A stretch of DNA of 64,000 nt from contig JAHDFP010000008.1 of the NCBI GenBank assembly GCA_020628095.1, forward strand, positions 62,001 to 126,000, read 5' to 3'. This DNA is from Saprospiraceae bacterium (GTDB lineage: Bacteria > Bacteroidota > Bacteroidia > Chitinophagales > Saprospiraceae). The notes under the pieces are model-generated. The model saw only the letters and a list, made by a program, of their open reading frames with translations. It did not search any database and was not told the origin of the DNA. How positions within the stretch are numbered: position 1 is the stretch's first letter; each line of letters opens with the position of its first letter. Positions 44,095 to 51,852 of this stretch are shown piece by piece. Position numbers and translations under genes: made by a program.

Positions 44095-46353
44095 TCATTC
44101 GCCAGAGCCAGGAAAATCCTCTTTCACATCTCCAAAACGAAGTTCTTTAGATGCCCTTCTTACGCGCAGTTCTCCGCCTTCAATAGTAGGAGTTTCGACT
44201 AGCCCCCTTCTATTATATGGATAGAACCCATGATTGATAGAATTACGGTATCCATTCATTGCCATTCTTATTTGTGCAGGATTCAGATTTTCGTAAAACT
44301 TATCCTGTATTTCATATTTATCCAGAATGACCCCGACTTCTACGATACTTTTGGATGTTTCTATGCTAAGCTGCCTGATACCCTCTTCTCGGGATATTAC
44401 TCCTTCCTCAATAGAGTTCATTATGTATTCTAACTTATCAAAGGCAGGTGAAGAGGATACTGAACTACCCATAATCTCCTTTGCCTCTTCTGCACGATAA
44501 CCAAATTGTCGCACCAGTAATAATTCCGCTGCTGTTTTGGTAATAGAACCCTCCTGTACATATCTATTTAAACCAACTATGGCCTGCAACTCTGAGATTC
44601 GATCCTTGCTAATAGTTTTCTTTTCGGTTGTTTCCTCTTTAGAAAGAAGTTTCTTCTTAAAGAACCACTGGTCCATCATATTATGGATGTCATCTTTGGA
44701 CATTCGTATAATCTCTTGCCCCATGGATTCGACTACATAATCTATGGCAATGGCACCCCATTGCCTTTTGATCATATCTTCTTTGGTACAGATATTTTTA
44801 TCCATATTGAGTTTGATAACCTCCAGGTCCTCATACATATACGGTGTATAACAAAGGAGGGCGGCATGTGCCTTGGTCATAATTGGATCATCACCATATT
44901 TTTTCTTGAGATACATCTTATGGCTAAATAATCTATCTTCTGGTAACGCATTACGCGCCTGTTCTTTGAGGTCGTGTACATTAGCGGTAGCAATGCGTTC
45001 TGGTATGACTGTCTTAGGTCTTATCCGTGACTCGCGAGATGGTACAAGTAGACATTCGCATTGATATAAGAATCTATCCATCGTCGCAAATAATCCATCC
45101 ACCACTCTCAGCAACTTATCATGTTCGTCTTCCTTCCATTCCCTTAGTGCTTCGCCACTTGCATTTGCTCCTGCATGTCCATATAGATTAAGACCTATAC
45201 TCTGGTATGCCTTATTAAGTAAATCAAAAGCCCGCTTATAAGCGTGATCTGCAAAACCCATCTCTGGATTATGCCAGGTAATTGCTGGCTTATTAGTATT
45301 ACTTTTTTCGTCTAGTATATTATGACTATCATCAGGAGAAACTAAAGCTCCAGAAGGACCAGGCCACAAGACATAACCTTCCACGCATTCACGACAAGGG
45401 TTATGTCTATCATTATTGATATATCCTCCTTCGTAACCTGCAACGTGACATTTAGTGGGTCTGATCTCAGGTATAGGATAAGAATACCTAGAGTTAACTA
45501 TAAACTCGTCTGAGAAAGCGGACATAGCCGCGTCAGCCAGACTATAATAAGAACGAATGTAACTTTCTAGATAATGAATATCCTCGGACCGCGAGCATGT
45601 ATACTCCCCAGACAAAAAATTAAGCAGACTTTCGCCAGTGTCATGTTGGTACCAAATTATAGTTTCGTAATATAACACGGGCTTTCCTTCCTCCTTTTTG
45701 ATCAAAGGGCGATGCTGATACCAGTATTGACTATCACAAGAAAAATAAACCTTTTGCTTAACTATCTTCCCTTCATAAGGCACTTCCATTTCCTGAGTAT
45801 CTTCGAAAGAAAAACAATTGTTATCTGTCCACCTTATATCAAAATGCGAAACCAATAACGGCTTGATATCTACCCTCACATCCGAGTCGCCCATTATAGG
45901 CGGCAAGTAAGGATCAGATGCCCTATAGGGAAAAGCTATCAACAGCTGATTAGGATTTTCTAAAGCGCGTTTAGCAATAACATCCACTACAAAACGATCC
46001 AGCGTCTTGGACTCACCAAGATACAGGAATGGATTCTTACCTATCCACTCCTGTAAAGTCTCGCTAATCGTACTTGTAGCTTGCACACATTGCTTAACCG
46101 TTCTAGACACCTTAGCCACAAACATCTCAAATCCAGCTCTCGTAAACTGCCTCTCATGTTTTATCCTATAATCTTTTAACATATTCGTCTCATGCGGTCT
46201 AAAATCCTCTATGATGGGATTTTTGTCCTTTTCTTCCGCTCGACGTGTATGTATAACCGATTGCTGATGTACTTTATTCCAAAATGGAAAAGCTGGGTTG
46301 GTCTGCCTGAAAAAATCAGGGTTTTTTTCTAATAATTTTAGTATGCTTGACAC
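44095..46353 (-). CDS. putative portal protein
   Basis: 752 residues, cytosolic. The central segment ASGEALREWKEDEHDKLLRV followed by a long amphipathic helix is typical of phage portal proteins of the large kind. The C-terminal 200 residues are helical and charged, ending in LRFGDVKEDFPGSGE. Starts with GTG 46353, 10 bases after its upstream neighbour. No terminase gene lies beside it, which is unusual. The call is moderate and rests on the motif, size and cluster context. Confidence 0.5.
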   Translation of the reverse strand: MSSILKLLEKNPDFFRQTNPAFPFWNKVHQQSVIHTRRAEEKDKNPIIEDFRPHETNMLKDYRIKHERQFTRAGFEMFVAKVSRTVKQCVQATSTISETLQEWIGKNPFLYLGESKTLDRFVVDVIAKRALENPNQLLIAFPYRASDPYLPPIMGDSDVRVDIKPLLVSHFDIRWTDNNCFSFEDTQEMEVPYEGKIVKQKVYFSCDSQYWYQHRPLIKKEEGKPVLYYETIIWYQHDTGESLLNFLSGEYTCSRSEDIHYLESYIRSYYSLADAAMSAFSDEFIVNSRYSYPIPEIRPTKCHVAGYEGGYINNDRHNPCRECVEGYVLWPGPSGALVSPDDSHNILDEKSNTNKPAITWHNPEMGFADHAYKRAFDLLNKAYQSIGLNLYGHAGANASGEALREWKEDEHDKLLRVVDGLFATMDRFLYQCECLLVPSRESRIRPKTVIPERIATANVHDLKEQARNALPEDRLFSHKMYLKKKYGDDPIMTKAHAALLCYTPYMYEDLEVIKLNMDKNICTKEDMIKRQWGAIAIDYVVESMGQEIIRMSKDDIHNMMDQWFFKKKLLSKEETTEKKTISKDRISELQAIVGLNRYVQEGSITKTAAELLLVRQFGYRAEEAKEIMGSSVSSSPAFDKLEYIMNSIEEGVISREEGIRQLSIETSKSIVEVGVILDKYEIQDKFYENLNPAQIRMAMNGYRNSINHGFYPYNRRGLVETPTIEGGELRVRRASKELRFGDVKEDFPGSGE

Positions 46354-46362
46354 ACATGAATA

Positions 46363-47007
46363 TTAAGCTGCCAGTTGGTCAAGTAGACATTCTTGTAATC
46401 CCGGAAGTTTGACAGGACAAAGAATTTGCTGACCGTCTAATTTGATTTCTAATTGAAAATTCCAAACCTCTTTGTTACCCTCTCCATTAGTCGGATAAGG
46501 TGACTGAATAAGAGAATACTCATACCCTGGATTTCCGATCGGTGCATCTGTGGTTACGCCATTGACATAATCTCGATACTCCGGTGTGATATAAGCATTG
46601 CCATCACAATCAAAAAGGATCACATTAAGGCAACTGTTATTAACCAGTGCTTCGTAATATGCACAATGCGTCAACCCTTCTGGATCAGAGGAGTAGGTAG
46701 AAAATGTCGGCTGGTAAATCGTCTCCAGCACTTCCGTCTCTCCACAATTATTAGTATCAGAAGACTGTGTAAATGATGGAGTCCCCAGATCAATCTTACC
46801 GCAAGGTGAAATCGCAATAAAAGCATCCGTCGCCGCCTGACACCATTCCGTCAGGTCCGTAGGATCTCCTAAGACTAAATCTCTGGCAACAAATCCGAGA
46901 TAACGAAATCCAAACTGTTTCTTTGCTGATTTAACGCAAAGAACTTCAAAACTTTTTGGTGGCGTACCCAATTCGCCACAGGTAGAACTACAAAGTAAAT
47001 TAGCCAT
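46363..47007 (-). CDS. hypothetical protein before the portal gene
   Basis: 214 residues from ATG 47007, overlapping the stop of the 70-residue gene by 8 bases. Contains CSSTCGELGTPPKSFEVLC at the N-terminus and further cysteines later. Mixed alpha/beta, no signal. The longer start at 47037 would overlap more and adds a histidine-rich stretch, so I prefer 47007. Possibly a head-tail accessory; unknown. Confidence 0.5.
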   Translation of the reverse strand: MANLLCSSTCGELGTPPKSFEVLCVKSAKKQFGFRYLGFVARDLVLGDPTDLTEWCQAATDAFIAISPCGKIDLGTPSFTQSSDTNNCGETEVLETIYQPTFSTYSSDPEGLTHCAYYEALVNNSCLNVILFDCDGNAYITPEYRDYVNGVTTDAPIGNPGYEYSLIQSPYPTNGEGNKEVWNFQLEIKLDGQQILCPVKLPGLQECLLDQLAA

Positions 47008-47212
47008 TTTTAGATGTTGGTGATACGCTTTTTTCAATTTGCTTTTTTGACTTAACTTCTTCCAAAGTCTTGCCTTCTTTCTTCGCTACTTGCTTTAATT
47101 CATTTGCGGATATTGGTTTATATCCGATTTTTTCCCAGGCTGCTAATGTCTTGTCATTATTAGCAACACTTCTTAAGTGGGGACCTTTCTTAACTATTAT
47201 TTTTTCTGCCAT
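47000..47212 (-). CDS. 70-residue basic protein of the portal operon
   Basis: First gene behind the promoter at 47230-47260. 70 residues, lysine-rich and helical, with a SANELKQVAKKEGKTLEEV stretch. Could be a nucleic-acid-binding or small adaptor protein. Unknown family. Confidence 0.55.
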   Translation of the reverse strand: MAEKIIVKKGPHLRSVANNDKTLAAWEKIGYKPISANELKQVAKKEGKTLEEVKSKKQIEKSVSPTSKNG

Positions 47213-47229
47213 CTAAGAATTTGTTTATT

Positions 47230-47260
47230 CAAAGATAGACTGTGCAATACGGTACTTATT
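47230..47260 (-). promoter_or_regulatory. module promoter 5
   Basis: Minus strand: AATAAGTACC (47260-47251), 13 bases, TATCTTTG (47237-47230), 17 bases before ATG 47212, giving a very short leader for the portal operon. Confidence 0.75.
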
Positions 47261-47280
47261 CTGAGGATCAGATTAGTCTA

Positions 47281-48156
47281 TTAAGAACAATTATTTGCAT
47301 TCGTATCACATTTAGATTCTAATTCTATGCTGAACTTATACATTGTACCCGTCTGTATCTCATTATTGACATTATAACTTTCTAATTCGTAATCCACACC
47401 GTCGATACATATCAGACCACCAGTCAGCAATTGTTCGCAAAGTATATTGGCAGCAAAAGGAGGCATCTTTCCATTGAAGGTAAGTTGATAGCTTTTAGTA
47501 ATCTCTTCTGACTTAATAGCACCACTAAAATCAGCCCTCTCTATATCACTACCAAAGCCCGTATTCTTGAGCCATCCACAATACCTCAGGCTATTATTAT
47601 AAACTATCATATCTCCCAAGTAATTATCAGGAACACCATAGCAATAGCCGAAACAATCCGTAGAAGTTCTTTTCGACTGTATAAGTATCGTTTCTTTCTT
47701 GACCTTTACCCGTCCAAATTCCTGGCTACAATATTCGTCACCTGTTATGTTATTGGTAATTTTAAGACTCCAGCAATCGGGTAGATTATCGACGCAGACT
47801 TCTATAATCTGATATGGTAATCCATCTTTCCAGGCACTCATTTTGCGCCCTTCGATAATATAGGTCTCATCCTCATTACTACATATCTCCGCCGTTATCA
47901 GACTATCATAATCCATCGGATCAGAAGGCGCACCACCAAAAAACAAAGTCTGAAACTGAATCTTATCGCCATCCAAAAAAGGAATGTGATACAGTCGATC
48001 CATACTACAAGGGATATTACAATTCCATTGACCACCACACTCGACTAAGCGTCCGTCAGTCGGTTGCTGGATACATTCTATCCGTCTGGGTAGACAGAAA
48101 GAGTATATCTTTTGATTGGCAATGATACAGGTGGTGGGTTGTATTATTGTTTGCAT
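47281..48156 (-). CDS. hypothetical cysteine-rich structural-type protein
   Basis: 291 residues, no signal. Cys-rich and beta-rich; the N-terminal half has NIPCSMDRLYHIPFLDGDKIQF and the C-terminal half has a KSYQLTFNGKMPPFAANILC stretch like small baseplate or tail proteins. Gene lies 6 bases after the SprB-repeat gene. No firm family. Confidence 0.5.
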   Translation of the reverse strand: MQTIIQPTTCIIANQKIYSFCLPRRIECIQQPTDGRLVECGGQWNCNIPCSMDRLYHIPFLDGDKIQFQTLFFGGAPSDPMDYDSLITAEICSNEDETYIIEGRKMSAWKDGLPYQIIEVCVDNLPDCWSLKITNNITGDEYCSQEFGRVKVKKETILIQSKRTSTDCFGYCYGVPDNYLGDMIVYNNSLRYCGWLKNTGFGSDIERADFSGAIKSEEITKSYQLTFNGKMPPFAANILCEQLLTGGLICIDGVDYELESYNVNNEIQTGTMYKFSIELESKCDTNANNCS

Positions 48157-48162
48157 GGTGGT

Positions 48163-50895
48163 TTAGTTTTTGATTCGCGTCTGACTAGTGGTCTCTACCA
48201 AAGTACATGAGCAACAATCATTATTGACCCTAACTCCAAATTGCTGATTGGTTAGACTACCATCTGGACATTCGATATCCGTTCTATAAGTTAGAAATTG
48301 TAGACGTTCCCCACAATCCGTACTTGCGATAATATCCATACTCTGAGTACCCGCATTCCATGACATAGAAAATGTGCTTCCACCTGGGCATTGCGATAAT
48401 ATACAGGCTTCCGTCTCCGAAATCATGTTGGATAAAGTTTCTACACAACAATTGCTCGATGGTTGACCACCTGGTGTCTGTGGAGGACAAGACGCAAAAT
48501 TATGAAGAACTACATCTTCTCCACAAGTTGGGTGACAACCCCCAGCACAGGCAGGCGTAGTCCCAATGGATAATCCCCAAGCTGATGTACTATTACCACC
48601 ACTGCAAGCCTGCCAGCTTACAGCCGCAATATTTAATATATCGTGTGTATTCCATAATGAACTAAAATCGACCGAATATTCACATTGATATTGCAATCTT
48701 ACCGTATTACTCACTTGAGTACCACAAGAAGCACTAAATAGAACCAACCTATAGTAGCCTTCACTTGCCGTAACAGAACCAGAAACTGGTGCCGTACCAG
48801 TAGCTAATGTGGACCATCCGACACCTGTCAGAGAATATTGTAATTGGTAGGTATAGTTAGAGCAACCACCACCCAGTGCCGAGTAATCTATCTCGCAGTC
48901 AATATCATCATAGACAACCGATGGCGTACACGTACAGTCTATACAGTCCAAGCACTCACAAGACGCCGTCCTAACTCCACAAGTCCCAGAACTATCTCGT
49001 ATACGTACTAAGAAACATCCACTATCTCCGTTAGTTGGACAACTATTATTAGGCACAGTATAAGACCCTGCCCCACTGATAGGTATCGTATTAATAAATC
49101 CGCCGCACGTCGATGCGTTAAAACATCCAGTAGTATTATCCCACTTGCTATAATCTAAAATATTATAATTGCCGCAGTCTGGACCTGAGACAATCGCAGT
49201 CATCGTACAACTGGTATTATCCGCAACAAGGCTGACAGAACAATTACAAGATACAGGCGCACACAAGGTCGTCATATAACTTGCCGTCAAGGTCTGGCAG
49301 CATCCTGTAACGGTGACGCTATAAGTTTGGTTTTGAGTGGCAGTGATAGACGAGGTCGTTGCTCCTGTCGACCATAAGTAGGAAGGTGTCCCTCCACAAT
49401 TATTCACGATGGCATTAAGCTGACAAGTCGGACTCTCTGTTATCGTCACCGAAGCATTACAAGGCGTACAACCACTGACCAGCTCACAATCCGTTGCCGT
49501 GCAATTATTAGCATCGGTAATCGTTACGCAGTAGACACCATCCACTGTGACATTGATAATCTGACCACTTGATCCATTGGACCAATTGTAAGATAGAGGA
49601 TTTTGCAGACCTGATGAGGTTGCGATGAGTTGGCAATTATTATTGACAATAGTCGCCGTGCCGCTGCAACAATTCGCTGTAAAGGTGGCACTCTGATAAT
49701 CACAATCTGGATTAAAATTAGTACAGGTCGTGGCATTATACCATCTTGTGATCGTCGTTACACAACCCGCAGGAAATCCTGACCACACCCAAGTATAACC
49801 TATCGTACAATTACCATTAATAGTAATGCCACCAGGTGGGCAACTTGTACAGCCCGTAATAGAAAAACAATTACTGCCTGTACATCCGTTAGCATCGGTC
49901 ACCGTAACACAGTATGTGCCATCCGATGTGGCAGTAATGGTCTGCGTCGTCGCTCCTATATCCCAATTATAACTAAAAGGTGCCGTCCCTGTTCCACTTT
50001 GGACAAAAGCCGATAAGTCACATCCACTAGGAAATATATTGACGACCATATTAGAGGGGTCATTGCCGACATTGGCCGTACAGGTCTCCGCACAGTTGTT
50101 AGCATCCGTCACTGTGACTGTATAACTACCCGCACCGAGATTAGTGATGACCTGTGTCGTTGCCCCGTTAGACCAATTGTAGGAATAAGGGATCTGGCCT
50201 CCTGACGCGTTGACTGTTGCGCTGCCCTGACCGTTTCCACATGCCTCATTAGTAGCAGTACATAGTGCTTGTATATTGGGACAATTACAATCATCAATAA
50301 ACTCCCAATAGACTCTGGACTGACATCCATTGGAGTTGACATACACTCCCAAAAAAGTAACCGTTCCCACTCCTCCATTTGCAGCAATGTTATAGTTAAA
50401 GAAATAGTTTGTAGAAACAACCGTATTGGTATTCAAATTAGTCCAAGTCCAGTTTCCAACGGGAGTGCCTACTACTGTAATAACACCAACGTCATCCGTA
50501 CAATAAGTCACAGAACAATCAGGATCCGTCATCGCTGGCCCAAAGTTAAATCTATAGGCACAACCTAATACAGTCGTATCTAATGGATTGATCGTAAAAG
50601 TAGAAACGACCGTACAGCCTTTGTCATCAGTCGTAGTAACGGCGTAAGTACCTGGCGCATCTGTATCTAACGTCGGCGTATTATCTCCTGTAGACCAAGC
50701 ATAAGATAATCCCGAGCCAGATACGTCAGGGTCTAAAGTCGCCGTCTGCAACTCGTCCAGACATATATCACAAGTAGCCGATCCCAAGACCTGATAATTA
50801 TCTGACTCTTTGGATTTTGCTTTCTTCTTATCGTCTATACACGTACCGATCCCTGATAGAATCAGCAGACCTAATATGACATAAAACCACTTCAT
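48163..50895 (-). CDS. SprB-repeat exported protein
   Basis: 910 residues. N-terminal hydrophobic signal (YVILGLLILSGIGTC). At least five SprB-type repeats are visible, each with YxWSNGATTQ and xYTVTVTDANNC, at roughly residues 45-105, 205-270, 275-345, 405-470 and 480-540. SprB is the gliding adhesin of flavobacteria. The C-terminus lacks a T9SS sorting domain and ends in a cysteine-rich segment. It may be a tail-fibre-type adhesin or a surface protein. Coupled to the 181-residue gene by TAATG. Confidence 0.65.
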   Translation of the reverse strand: MKWFYVILGLLILSGIGTCIDDKKKAKSKESDNYQVLGSATCDICLDELQTATLDPDVSGSGLSYAWSTGDNTPTLDTDAPGTYAVTTTDDKGCTVVSTFTINPLDTTVLGCAYRFNFGPAMTDPDCSVTYCTDDVGVITVVGTPVGNWTWTNLNTNTVVSTNYFFNYNIAANGGVGTVTFLGVYVNSNGCQSRVYWEFIDDCNCPNIQALCTATNEACGNGQGSATVNASGGQIPYSYNWSNGATTQVITNLGAGSYTVTVTDANNCAETCTANVGNDPSNMVVNIFPSGCDLSAFVQSGTGTAPFSYNWDIGATTQTITATSDGTYCVTVTDANGCTGSNCFSITGCTSCPPGGITINGNCTIGYTWVWSGFPAGCVTTITRWYNATTCTNFNPDCDYQSATFTANCCSGTATIVNNNCQLIATSSGLQNPLSYNWSNGSSGQIINVTVDGVYCVTITDANNCTATDCELVSGCTPCNASVTITESPTCQLNAIVNNCGGTPSYLWSTGATTSSITATQNQTYSVTVTGCCQTLTASYMTTLCAPVSCNCSVSLVADNTSCTMTAIVSGPDCGNYNILDYSKWDNTTGCFNASTCGGFINTIPISGAGSYTVPNNSCPTNGDSGCFLVRIRDSSGTCGVRTASCECLDCIDCTCTPSVVYDDIDCEIDYSALGGGCSNYTYQLQYSLTGVGWSTLATGTAPVSGSVTASEGYYRLVLFSASCGTQVSNTVRLQYQCEYSVDFSSLWNTHDILNIAAVSWQACSGGNSTSAWGLSIGTTPACAGGCHPTCGEDVVLHNFASCPPQTPGGQPSSNCCVETLSNMISETEACILSQCPGGSTFSMSWNAGTQSMDIIASTDCGERLQFLTYRTDIECPDGSLTNQQFGVRVNNDCCSCTLVETTSQTRIKN

Positions 50896-51440
50896 TAATT
50901 AACCGTACACGTCGGATTATCTATCAAGGCAGGTGGATCAGTCAGCGTTACAGAACAGTCACCTGTGCATCCATTAGCATCAGTAACTGTAACAGAATAC
51001 GTCCCTGCTGAAAGCCCCGTGATCGTCGCTGTATTACCCCCATTATCCCAGCTATAGGTATAAGGTCCTGTACCTCCCGAAGGCGTCACTGTAGCATCCC
51101 CATCGCTATCTCCAGCACAACTGGGGTCATTACCTGCACAGCTTGCCATAATAGCCGAACTGCTGCCTACGGTAAATGTATGTATGATCTCACAGCCATT
51201 TGCATCGGTACATGTCGAGGTATAAGTGCCTGCCGCTGTCACCGAGATCGTCTGTGTATTATCTCCTGTAGACCAGGCATAGGTAATCGTTCCTGATCCA
51301 CCAGAACAGGCCGCATCTAATGTGACCATCTGTCCAGGACAAATGTCACATGTCGTCTGAGAATATGCAGCACTCGCCATCATTATGACCAGCGCTACAT
51401 TAACCAACCTGAGAATGTTATTCGATTCAATTATTTTCAT
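50895..51440 (-). CDS. short SprB-repeat exported protein
   Basis: 181 residues: Sec signal (VALVIMMASAAYSQ), then two SprB-type repeats (TYAWSTGDNTQTISV and TYSWDNGGNTATITG). It ends soon after the second repeat, so it is mostly repeat. Likely partner or shorter version of the 910-residue protein that follows. Confidence 0.65.
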   Translation of the reverse strand: MKIIESNNILRLVNVALVIMMASAAYSQTTCDICPGQMVTLDAACSGGSGTITYAWSTGDNTQTISVTAAGTYTSTCTDANGCEIIHTFTVGSSSAIMASCAGNDPSCAGDSDGDATVTPSGGTGPYTYSWDNGGNTATITGLSAGTYSVTVTDANGCTGDCSVTLTDPPALIDNPTCTVN

Positions 51441-51456
51441 CTTACTTATTTATTTA

Positions 51457-51852
51457 TTATTCGTTACATGTAGGATTATTGACTAAGCAACATTTGACAT
51501 AATACACAGATGTCGTATCGTAGCAATTTTCGCAATCAGGACTTTGTACGATATACCAAAACTCATAAAGACCATCTTCGCCTTCACAGATCATCTCCTC
51601 ATCATCAAAGCAACCCGTATTAGGGTCAAGGTTTACATTACTTCCATTTGGTTGATAACCGATCTGATACGTTCCACCTGCGTCTGCGCCAGTTATATGA
51701 TCGCCGACGCACTCTATAGACAAGGCACGTACGTCATCATCATCACAAATCAATATCGGATTATCCTTAGAGCCACTCACAGATTCTTTAGTCGTTACTC
51801 TGATCGTATGGCAGGATGATAACAGCAATATGATAATTATGGCTATTCTCAT
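51457..51852 (-). CDS. small lipoprotein
   Basis: 131 residues with a lipoprotein signal (IILLLSSC, cysteine near 14). The mature part has an acidic stretch and ends with several cysteines (SPDCENCYDTT and KCCLVNNPTC). Starts by ATGA overlap with the 996-residue gene. Unknown function. Confidence 0.6.
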   Translation of the reverse strand: MRIAIIIILLLSSCHTIRVTTKESVSGSKDNPILICDDDDVRALSIECVGDHITGADAGGTYQIGYQPNGSNVNLDPNTGCFDDEEMICEGEDGLYEFWYIVQSPDCENCYDTTSVYYVKCCLVNNPTCNE